Source: JAVBLV01 sp031553195 (GTDB taxonomy: Bacteria > Bacteroidota > Bacteroidia > Bacteroidales > P3). From it: a stretch of DNA of 52,163 bases. The stretch is from the NCBI GenBank assembly GCA_031553195.1, contig JAVBLV010000081.1:1-52163 (forward strand), given 5' to 3'. This document shows, piece after piece, positions 24,551-34,400 of the stretch (positions are counted from its first letter, which is position 1; each line of letters begins with the position of its first letter). Under the pieces are notes generated by a model that was not told the origin of the DNA, made no database searches, and worked only from the letters and a program-made list of their open reading frames with translations. The position numbers and the translations under genes are program-made.

Positions 24551-26194
24551 TTACATCATCTTTTTTAGATCCTCTTCCACAGAGCCGATGCCTCCGATGC
24601 CGAAATTTTCAACCAATACTTTGGTTACATTGGGCGATAAGAAAGCCGGTAAAGTAGGTCCTAAATGAATATTTTTGACGCCCAGAGATAATAATGCCAG
24701 CAAAACAATAACCGCTTTTTGCTCGTACCAGGCAATATTATAAACAATAGGCAACTGATTAATATCGTCCAATCCGAAAACTTCTTTTAGCTTCAGCGCA
24801 ATTACGGCCAACGAATAACTATCGTTGCACTGGCCGGCGTCCAAAACGCGCGGAATTCCTCCAATATCTCCCAGACCCAATTTATTGTAACGATATTTGG
24901 CGCAACCTGCAGTTAAAATAACCGTATCGTCCGGAAGTTGACGAGCAAAGTCCGTATAATAACTTCTGTCTTTCATTCTGCCGTCGCAACCGGCCATTAC
25001 CACAAACTTTTTGATGGCGCCGGTTTTTACGGCCTCTATTACTTTATCTGCCAAAGCCAATACTTGCGCATGAGCAAACCCGCCGACAATTTCGCCCTTT
25101 TCTATTTCTTCCGGAGGAGCGCAACGTTTGGCATGTTGGATAATTTCGGAAAAATCTTTTTGTTGTCCTGCCTCTCTCGAAGGAATATATTTTGCGCCTT
25201 CCAGTCCGGTTGAACCGGTTATATAAATACGATCTTTATAACTTGCGTTTTCTAACGGCGGCACAATACAATTGGTCGTAAAAAGAACGGGGCCGTTAAA
25301 ACTTTCGAATTCTTCGCGTTGGCGCCACCATGAGTTTCCGTAATTTCCTGCAAAATGTTCATATTTCTTAAAAGCCGGATAATAATGCGCCGGCAACATT
25401 TCGCTATGCGTATATACGTCTACGCCGGTTCCTTCGGTTTGTTTAAGCAGTTCTTCCATGTCTTTCAAATCGTGACCGCTGATTAAGATGCCCGGATTGT
25501 TGCGAACGCCGATATTGACTTTAGTTATTTCAGGGTTACCGTAGGTTAAAGTATGAGCATGATCGAGCAGAGACATAGCGTCTACCCCGAATTTTCCTGT
25601 TTCCAGCGTCAATGCAATTAGCTCATCTACGGAAATATCTTCCCTAGCGGTTTCTGCTAATGCTTTCTGCATAAAAACATATATTTCGTCTTTCTCAAAA
25701 CCCAGGTTCAACGCATGATCTGCATAAGCCGCCATGCCTTTTACCCCATAAATAACCAATTGTTTTAACGAACGGATATCTTCGTTGGGTTCGCTCAACA
25801 CGCCTACCGATGCAGCCATAGAATCCCAGCTAGTCGACTCCCCGCTCCATTTTACTTGATTTGTTTGCGGAATTTTTACAGAGCGTTTCTCCGCTTCGAG
25901 TAGTAATTGTCGTTTTAAGGCAATTCCTTTCTCTATACGTTTTTCAATGCTTTTTACATCAAAATTGGCATTGGTAATGGTTGAGAACAAAGCGTCCATT
26001 ACAAAATGATTCACTTCCGGATTTTTGTATCCGTTTTTCATTAATTCTGTGTGGATAGCGGCGATTCCTTTTACTACAAAAAGGAGTAAATCCATGCGGC
26101 GGGCAGTTGTATCGTCTTTCCCGCAAACGCCTTTAATTGTGCAGCCAACGCCTTTAGCGGCTTCCTGACATTGATAACAAAACATTTTTTCCAT
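24551..26194 (-). CDS. hcp: Hybrid cluster protein (hydroxylamine reductase / NO-stress)
   Basis: The 547-residue protein starts MEKMFCYQCQEAAKGVGCTI, with Cys6, Cys9, Cys18 and Cys24 (CX2CX8CX5C) binding the proximal cubane cluster. Ligands of the 4Fe-2S-2O hybrid cluster are recognisable: His in SGHDLKDME, Glu in THSEMLP, and Cys in TNCIVPP, MAGCDGR, TAGCAKY and DAGQCNDS, plus Glu in WYEQKAV. Hcp enzymes reduce hydroxylamine in vitro and nitric oxide in vivo, and protect anaerobes from nitrosative stress. It lies 132 bases downstream of the ferredoxin-like gene, which carries a palindromic operator, so both are probably induced together. A perfect palindrome terminates the gene. Confidence 0.96.
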   Translation of the reverse strand: MEKMFCYQCQEAAKGVGCTIKGVCGKDDTTARRMDLLLFVVKGIAAIHTELMKNGYKNPEVNHFVMDALFSTITNANFDVKSIEKRIEKGIALKRQLLLEAEKRSVKIPQTNQVKWSGESTSWDSMAASVGVLSEPNEDIRSLKQLVIYGVKGMAAYADHALNLGFEKDEIYVFMQKALAETAREDISVDELIALTLETGKFGVDAMSLLDHAHTLTYGNPEITKVNIGVRNNPGILISGHDLKDMEELLKQTEGTGVDVYTHSEMLPAHYYPAFKKYEHFAGNYGNSWWRQREEFESFNGPVLFTTNCIVPPLENASYKDRIYITGSTGLEGAKYIPSREAGQQKDFSEIIQHAKRCAPPEEIEKGEIVGGFAHAQVLALADKVIEAVKTGAIKKFVVMAGCDGRMKDRSYYTDFARQLPDDTVILTAGCAKYRYNKLGLGDIGGIPRVLDAGQCNDSYSLAVIALKLKEVFGLDDINQLPIVYNIAWYEQKAVIVLLALLSLGVKNIHLGPTLPAFLSPNVTKVLVENFGIGGIGSVEEDLKKMM

Positions 26195-26326
26195 GATTTA
26201 TAAACCCCTGAATTTCACTGAAGAAATTTTGCCCAGCCTCTGGCTTTAGGGATATCTCGGCTGTTGTTTGATAATTATTTTTGAATTTTAATGGTTCGCT
26301 ATTTTATAGATTTTTTGTTCCAACGT

Positions 26327-27184
26327 TTACAACCATTTTTCGCTTACGACATTTCCTTGTAAACCCACAATAATTAGTTTGACGGGGATTTTTCGCGTAG
26401 ATCTTTCTTGGGCCAATTGCGCAAGTTGCAATAATCCGCCGCAGCAAGGCACTTCCATAATCATTACCGTAAGCGTATTAATCATGGAATGATCAATCAT
26501 GTGCGTTAATTTTTCGACATAAACCTCTTTATTTGAATCCAGTTTCGGACAAGCAATGGCCAAACGTTTTCCCTTTAAGAATCTGCTGTGAAAGTCTCCC
26601 ATGGCAAAAGCGGCGCAATCTGCAGCCAACAATAAGTCAGCATCCTTCAAATATGGCGCCGAAGGCGAAAGCAGATGCAACTGAACGGGCCATTGCCGTA
26701 ATTGCGAGGAAGTATCCCCGCTCTTTTCTTCCTCGCCGGAAGGCTTGGTAAACGACATGTTTTTAGATCCCGGACAACTTCCCGTTTGCATAAAAGAATT
26801 GCCGTTTTTTGGTTTGGATTCTATTATCGACGATAAATCAATATGAATGCTATTTCTTTTCAAAAATGCAATTCCTTGTTCAAAAAGATCTTGCTGTTGA
26901 TGGTCTTTCAAATGTTTCAAATGCGCCAACACTACTTTTTCGCCTTTTAAGACCAGACGTTCCATAACCGCCGTTTCATCATAGGCTTCGGCTTCGCGTT
27001 TTTCCATTGTAATGGCTTCTGTAGGACAATCTCCTATGCAAGCCCCTAAACCGTCGCAATACAATTCGCTGACCATAACCGCTTTCCCGTTAATCAACTG
27101 CAAAGCGCCTTCGTGGCATCCGTTGACGCATAAACCACACCCATTGCATTTTTCTTCGTCTATTTTTATGATGGTTCTTTCCAT
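26327..27184 (-). CDS. 4Fe-4S ferredoxin-like protein, probable electron donor to Hcp
   Basis: The 285-residue protein has an N-terminal ferredoxin domain. Cys13, Cys16, Cys19 and Cys23 (CNGCGLCVNGC) suit one cluster. The second motif CDGLGACIGDCP has only Cys43, Cys49 and Cys53, with Leu46 where the second Cys normally stands, so that site may hold a 3Fe-4S or a differently ligated cluster. A middle linker and a domain with CAAFAMGDF, ACPKLD and VPCCGGLLQL add conserved-looking Cys residues of unknown role. Its position just upstream of hcp and downstream of a CRP/FNR-type palindrome argues for electron transfer to Hcp. The linker around residues 130-165 is low in order and variable in composition. 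Confidence 0.85.
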   Translation of the reverse strand: MERTIIKIDEEKCNGCGLCVNGCHEGALQLINGKAVMVSELYCDGLGACIGDCPTEAITMEKREAEAYDETAVMERLVLKGEKVVLAHLKHLKDHQQQDLFEQGIAFLKRNSIHIDLSSIIESKPKNGNSFMQTGSCPGSKNMSFTKPSGEEEKSGDTSSQLRQWPVQLHLLSPSAPYLKDADLLLAADCAAFAMGDFHSRFLKGKRLAIACPKLDSNKEVYVEKLTHMIDHSMINTLTVMIMEVPCCGGLLQLAQLAQERSTRKIPVKLIIVGLQGNVVSEKWL

Positions 27185-27212
27185 AATGATATTTTCTTCT
27201 TTGTTTTGGTTG

Positions 27213-27258
27213 CAAAATTAGTTCGCTTCAAAAGCACAGGTTGTAACATAGGTTACAA
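27213..27258 (-). promoter_or_regulatory. CRP/FNR-type (HcpR-like) operator and promoter of the hcp operon
   Basis: TTGTAACATAGGTTACAA at 27241-27258 is a perfect inverted repeat (7-bp half-sites TTGTAAC/GTTACAA, 4-base centre), the form bound by CRP/FNR-family dimers. On the minus strand a TAATTTTG -7 box occupies 27220-27213. With transcription starting about 6 bases beyond, the palindrome centre falls near -42, the class II activator position, where it replaces the -33 element. HcpR is the known CRP-family activator of hcp in anaerobes including Porphyromonas; its gene is not in this window. Confidence 0.75.
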
Positions 27259-27834
27259 AAACGAAAATAAAATCCGATTTTTTATTAAATCATTGAATTT
27301 TTGAGTGTTGATAGAATTTTTAATGTTGTTGCAAATAAAAAGCGCAAAGATTTACAGCATTTATTTGTAAAACCCTGTTCAAAAATATCCTTGCAGAAAA
27401 GAAAATAAAACAGACTATTTTTTACTGAGAAGGCGCTTTAAGTTCTGGATGATGAATATTAATAACTTAGAAAACAGCGGAATAACAAAAAAGATGTTCG
27501 TAAAGTACGCAATGGAATAACTTTGAGCGTCTTTGTGAAAATTGCCGAGTGAATTTTTGGGATAAAATTAATTATTCAAGCGTTGAAAGGGTCGTTGCAA
27601 ATTCATTTGAAGAGGAATATTTAAAATGCAAAACGACTCAGGATTGAACGAATTAAAAATAAATAAGATTTTTTAAGAAATATCAATAGGTTTCTCGTCT
27701 TCAACAAATTATTTATTTGTTGGAGATATTTTATCCGGATTCTCTTTTATTTCCGATATACTTTTTACTATAATTTTCCGTTTTTAAAATCAATTTTATA
27801 ATATACATAACAGATATTATTTTCAGCATTCTTT

Positions 27835-27998
27835 AGAGATTGTCTAAAAAAATTTCCAGGAAGTATTTTGAGTCTAAAAATGCTCTTTTTTATCGGAGTT
27901 TTACTAAATAGAGCTACTATTCGTGAAAAACACCGTCTGCAAACTCGTTGTTTTTATCTATCAAAATCTTTTCCATAAAAATTTAGACGACTTTTTAG
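27835..27998 (+). mobile_element. Long imperfect palindromic element, copy D (MITE-like)
   Basis: It starts AGAGATTGTCTAAAAAAATTT and ends, read from the other strand, AAAAAGTCGTCTAAATTTTT. The interior GTATTTTGAGTCTAAAAATG and ACTAAATAGAGCTACTATTC match the other copies, with a few substitutions. Same orientation as copy B. Confidence 0.75.
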
Positions 27999-28015
27999 AT
28001 CAAATCAAAAAAAAA

Positions 28016-28047
28016 TTGTCTTCTTTATTGTTAATTTAGTAACTTTG
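28016..28047 (+). promoter_or_regulatory. Predicted promoter of the first adhesin gene
   Basis: TTG (28016-28018), a 21-base spacer and TAACTTTG (28040-28047) match the Bacteroidota consensus well. Transcription from here would put copy E of the palindromic element in a 5' leader of more than 400 bases before the gene at 28479. Confidence 0.5.
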
Positions 28048-28155
28048 GAGGCTAGGAATTTTATTAATATGTTCGAAGAGGAACAGATTTAAAAATATAT
28101 TATCATGCTAATTATAAAGACCTTATTATTTTTATCAAACAGATTCTGAGAGACT

Positions 28156-28319
28156 AAGTAACTGGTTAAAAATTTTTCCATGAAGTATTTTGAGTCTAAA
28201 AACGCTCTTTTTTGTCGGAGTTTTTACTAAATAGCGCTACTATTCTTGAAAAACCCCGTCTGCAAACTCGCTGTTTTTATCTCTCAAAATCTTTTCCATA
28301 AAAATTTGAACAGTTACTA
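28156..28319 (+). mobile_element. Long imperfect palindromic element, copy E, with altered ends
   Basis: The interior is nearly identical to copies B and D, but both ends differ in the same way: the outer bases read AGTAACTG at the left and, on the opposite strand, AGTAACTG at the right, where other copies have AGAGGTTG-like ends. Pairing between the ends is thus preserved. It lies in the likely leader of the adhesin gene. Confidence 0.78.
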
Positions 28320-28478
28320 AAATGACAAATGAGCCAACCTGATTTTTAAAGAATACAGCATTACGGGGTGGAAAATCGGGCAAAAGTATTTTTAATCCTC
28401 AATTATTTTACGGGAGAAATTTCGAAATATTTTTTTTAAATGATACATAATTATTTAATCACACAAATTTTCAAAACT

Positions 28479-31400
28479 ATGAAAAAACTATTTTTAATGG
28501 GGTGGGCGACGGCTTTTTTACTTAGTTTAACAATAACTAACGTAAAAGCCTTGTCCAATGTGAGGCAAACATGTTTTTATATGTTTGCTGGAACAATGAA
28601 TCAAGAAAATGAATTTAGAAAATCTATTATTTTTTACCAACCCAATAATTGGGAAACTCAAAAAAAATATCTTTCGCCTACTGATGACGACATTACTACA
28701 CAAAGTACTCCTCCTCCATTCTTTAAAGAAGATTTTGAAGATACCGCTGCCAGCGGAAATAATTGGAAAATTCAAAATGGAAGCCAAGCAAACAAATGGT
28801 ATATAGATACCATTACTTCATCAAAAGGACGAAAATCGGCATATGTTTCAAGAAATTCGGGAACCGCAACCAAGTTATACGAGTATACCCCTGGATCAGG
28901 AGGAAGTTGGGTGCATATATATGCCGATGTTACATTTCCCACTGGAGCCACTCAATTTGCCTTGTCTTTTGATTGGAGATGCAGAGGGGTAAGATTGGCC
29001 ACGGGAGCTGATAACGATTTTATGGCTGTAAGCTTAATATCTAATACCATTGCGCCGCCAAATAGTAATAATTTTGCCAATTATGGGAATCTGGATACTT
29101 TTAATTTAAGCGAAGATTGGAAAAGGGAATTTATTTATTTGCCCGATTCTCTTGCAGGGAAGACCAAAAGATTGGTTTTTTCTTGGCGTAATGCATCTTC
29201 TGGCAATTACCCTACTGGAATGAGTTACAGCTTTCCCGCTGCAATTGACAATATTGAAATCAGCGCATTTAACTGCTTGGCGCCTACTAATTTCAAAATA
29301 ACTTACGCAAATGCCGATTCTGTTCAATTTGCATGGAATTCGACCTCTGCTTCATTGGAACTACAATACAAAGAGTTTTCCGAACCGGAAAGCGCATATA
29401 TGCCAGTCGTAGTTAGCGGATTGTCACACACGCTGCGAGGATTGACTTCCGGCGTTGGATACGAGTTCCGGTTAAGAAATGTTTGTGGTTCTGATAATGA
29501 AAGCAGTTGGACGCCAAGCATCCTATATAAGACCCCATGTTCAGCGTTGCAATTGACGGATTTACCTTATGTCCAGAATTTTGATTCTGATTCGGTTACT
29601 TTGTTAAGCCCATGTTTGCATTCTATTCTTGATCAGGGAAGCGGCGTAGGAGTGGTTTCTTCGCTATATACTTTCTCACAGGTTTTTAATAAACCTCCAA
29701 GCCCCGTAATAACTGCAAGAATATATAATGGTTCTACAAATACTGCCACTGCTTATAGCGGTGAAAATGCAGTGGCTTTGTATCAATTATTGAATAATAC
29801 TTCGGCGATATTGCTATCCCCGCCGATTAATGGAAATATAAATGCAAACGCAATTAGAACCCGTTTTATGGCAAGAAATGCCACAACATCGCCAAGGAAT
29901 TTGCAAGTTGGAATTATGACCAATCCATTCGATACAAGCACTTTTATACCTGTTCAAACTTTGAGCGTTCCTTCTTACAGTACTGCTAAAACTTACAATA
30001 CGCCTAAATTCGGATGGCGCAGTTTTATCGTAGATTTAAATGCCGCCGATTTCCCCAATCCGTCTCACTCTACTTACTATATTGCTTTCAAAAATAATAA
30101 CGGAAACAATTCAAACAACTCTATTTTTATAGATGATCTCTGTATAGAAGCCAAGCCTGTTTGCCAGGATGTGGATAGTTTATGGACGATCAGAACCACC
30201 CCTGATTCCATTTATTTCGGAATCAAACCCGCCGGAGGTTCTTTTAAGATACAATACAGGGAATTGGGAGAAACAAATTGGACTTATTCTACAACTACAA
30301 CTGATTCGATAGCCCGTATAGGACAGTTGAGCCGCATAACTCCTTATGACTTTAGAGTGCAACGCGTTTGCGGAACGGAAACCGGCCTATGGAGTTATTT
30401 GCCGTTTATCGATACTACAACGTGCGGCGTTATGCCCGAAAGCGATCTTCCCTGGTTGGAAGATTTTGAAAGCCTTGTGGCTCAAAACCAAGTTCCTGAG
30501 TGTATGAGGTTAACACGTTCCAATGCTACTGTTCAAACAGTGTACACTTATATCACCAACCAGACGACAGGCCCAAGAACATCAAGAGGCAATGGGCATA
30601 GTTACGCTTGTTTTTATAGAGGTGTGAATTCTGGATGTATTGATACAATGTATGCTCCGTTAACCTATTTACAGGCGGGAACAAGTTATGAATTTTCGTT
30701 TTGGTATAAAACGGATGCCTCCACGCAATGGCAAACATTGGGAACAATTATTGGAAATTCTCAATATCCCAACGCTTCTTCTGCTATTGTCGGAACGCCG
30801 TTGCAAAATGTAAATACAAACCTAGAATACCAACAATATAGAGTAAATTATACCCCTACTGTTTCGGGAAATTACTCTATTGGCATAAATTGCCAAATAG
30901 GTAGCGGTTCAATGGCTTATCTGGTAATCGATGATATTAAATTACGCAGGACTCCGCTTTGCGACGATATTACTGCATTTGACATTGTAGGATATCCTGG
31001 TGAAAGTACGGCGACAGTTAATTGGAGTTCGGACGCTTCGAACTTCAGTCTGGAATACAAAAAGACCAATGAAACTTCCTGGACAACTCTGCCGAGCGTG
31101 GAAGGGACTTTTATAACAGATACTTTCTATACGTTACAGGGCCTTGATCCCAACACCGAATATCAGGCAAGGGTAAGAACCCATTGTACGCCCGGTTTTG
31201 GAGATTATTCTTCAACGGTTACGTTCAGGACGGCTCAAACGCCTGTCGGTTTGCCGTTTGAAGATAATTTTGAAGATACGGATAATTTCGGATGGACCAT
31301 TGTTAACGGAACCCAAACTAACAGATGGATATGGGGAACCGCTCCTTCTGAGGAAGGCAACGATCATTCCCTGTATATCAGCAACGACGGATCGCGCCAC

Positions 31401-34400
31401 CTGTATACCAACGGCGCCGGCAGCATTGTTCACGTTTACCGCGACGTCACTTTCGGCAACGAGGAAGAGTATGTGCTTTCATTTAAATGGAAAGGCAACG
31501 GAAAGGTTTCAGGCATTTCTACGAAAGAGGATTATTTAAGCGTTTATTTGGTTGACACCAATGTTCGTCCTTCGGCAGGATCTTATCCAGGAACGGCTTT
31601 GGAGAAATATAATTTGAACAATGCATGGAAAAATGACACCATCATTTTGCAAAGCAGCATGCAACTTCAAAACACAACCAAACGTTTGGTGTTTACCTGG
31701 CGTAACGACGGCAGTACATCAATTGTAACCGCGCAACCTCCGGCGGCTATTGACAACATTAGTTTATCTCCGCGTATTTGCGCGGCTCCGGTAAACTTGT
31801 CTTTTTCCAATTGGGAAGATAGCTCGTTGATGGTTCATTGGTCCGGTAGCGGAGAATTATACACGGTTCAATATAAACCTTCGGGAACGACCGATTGGGA
31901 AGGCATAGAGACATTTACTACAGCCGATACTGTCTTCATAATGACGTCTCTTCTACCTTTTACCCAATATGATGTACGCGTTAAGAGTTCTTGTTGGGGA
32001 ATAGAAAGCGAATGGTCCTCTACGGCCGTCAGTAAAACATTATGCGCTTACTTGACAATGGAAGATTTGCCTTATACGCAAAATTTCAATGCGGCTACGT
32101 CTCCTAATTTACCGGATTGCTGGAACAAAACCACTCAAACCTCTTCTACGGTTCAAGTGAGAAATGATAACTTGGTAACCCGCGACGGATCGAATTATGC
32201 CCAATTATATTCGCCGACCAATGATTCCGTTCTTGGCACCATGTTAATATCCGCTCCTATTGATCCCAGCGTAGATTTACGTGAAATAAGGACTCGCTTC
32301 TGGTCAAAAAAATATAGAGACAATCTTTCAAATATTAGTATGTTAACCGTTGGAGTTATGACGGATTTTAAAGATCCCAGCACCTTTGTTCCTTTCCAAA
32401 TAATAGAGTTGACTCCCTCTTGGACTTATTTCACTGTTGATTTTGCAAACGACCATACGTTCATGGACAACCATGGCGTTTTATACCTGGCGTTCAGACA
32501 TAATAACAATTATAACCCTGCGTTTGATGTCAATTCCTATATTTATATCGACGATGTTTTGATAGAACCGGCTCCTGCTTGTCCTGATGTAACAGGATTG
32601 AAAGTTACGCGCGTTACGCAAGATTCGATCTATGTAACTTATCGTTCAACGGCTACAAGTTTTGACGTATCTTATAGAGATACCAGCGTTTCTTATGATT
32701 GGGGAACGCCTGTCAGAATAAATGGAACTACGGCAGACCTGAGCGGTTTAACGCCCTCTACCACTTATGAAATCAGGGTAAGAAGCGTTTGTTCGCAAGG
32801 CGAAGGCTATTGGTCTGATTCCACCGTTACGGCAAAAACCGAACAGACCCCCGCAACGCTTCCATTTACTGAGGATTTCGAATATGTTTCAACTTCCTCA
32901 AAATGGAATACAAGAGACGGCATCAGCAATAAATGGATTATCGGAACAGCTACGCATAACGGAACCGGAACGCATTCTGCTTATATCAGCGACGATGGTT
33001 CTGCGAATCATTATGCATTAACCCCCAGATCGACGGTTCATTTATACAGGGATATCGAATTCCCTCAAGCAGATGAATTTATATTCTCTTTCGATGTAAA
33101 AGTAAATGGAGAAGTCATTGCCCTTAATGTAATAGATTATTTAAGCGTTTCATTGGTAGACGTATCAACAGCTATAGATACAGCTTCCCAATATAGCGCC
33201 AATGCAATCCCTGGCTTGGAAAAGATACAAGGCGTTACTAACTGGACGGGAAAAACAATCAGTTTACCGGGCAGTTATGCCGGAACTACCAAGCATTTGG
33301 TATTTACCTGGGTTAATGACAATGGAGGGGGCAGTCAACCTCCGGCGGCTATCGACAATATCAGTCTGTCTGCCGTTGCCTGCGGGCGTCCGTATGGCGT
33401 GGCTGTTTCCAATATTAGTGAAACCCAAGCTACCGTTACCTGGAGCAGCTCGGCTACCGATTTTGTTTTAGAGTATAAGAAGAAACGCGAGTCAACTTGG
33501 CAAACCTATTCCGGAACCATTAGCAGTAACTCCGTTACTTTGACGGGACTTCAAAACAGCAGCGTTTACCAAATAAGGGTACGCGCAAACTGTTCCGTTA
33601 CCGAATCCAGTTCATGGACAGATATTATAGAGTTCCAAACTAATTGTGGCGTTAATACGTTGCCGTTTAACGATTCACTTACTTTTACAACTCGTTTGCC
33701 ATTTAACCCTATATGCTGGGAAACCAAAACAGGTATTTTTGGTTACACTCCAGATATTTCAACTACAGTGAGGTGGTACAACAAGCCATTTGCAGGCGTA
33801 ACGAATGCTCCGTATACTCCAATGTTGAATATATCAGGCGGACTTGATTATGTTGGGCAAAATCCTCCTGCAGGCACTCCTCCTACACGTGAATGGCTAA
33901 TTTCTCCCACTATTGATCTGGGAAGTTTGGGCTCTGCCCAAATAGAATTCGATATGGCATTGGTGAAAGCGGGAAGCAGTCCTATTTCCACAACTCCCAA
34001 TCCCCTGAGGCCTGATACGGGAGGATTTGACGATAAATTTATTGTAGCTGTTTCTACAGACAATGGGATAACGTGGACTGCTTTGGCAACTTGGGATAAT
34101 CAACCAACTACGCCTGCTCTATATCGATACGATTCTATTTCATGGGATGCCGAAGGGGAGCGTGTCGTTGTTCCTTTGATGGGAATACAGGGACCCGTTC
34201 GTATTGCATTTTACGGTGAATCGACTATAAAAAATATTATCCCAGGCGAGCCAACTTTTGGAACGAGCAATGATATATACATAAAGAATGTATTAGTCAA
34301 ATCTGTTTGCCAACCGGTAAGCAATATACAAGCATCTGTTATCGGCACAAGTTCTTCCGTGGCTATCCGTTGGACGGCGCCAAGCGGACAGAACGAATGG

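Larger units (their letters stand above)
27259..28478. other. Gene-free interval with two palindromic elements
   Basis: No open frame of convincing length or composition is found here. The stretch is AT-rich. It contains a short remnant-like TTTGAGCGTCTTTGTGAAA (about 27523), similar to the repeat at 1-383, two copies of the long palindromic element (27835-27998 and 28156-28319), and a good promoter match at 28016-28047. Confidence 0.7.

Noticed and set aside
28069..28092. Seven-codon leader peptide (MFEEEQI) after the adhesin promoter
   Set aside because: Too short and without regulatory residues or attenuator structure tied to it.
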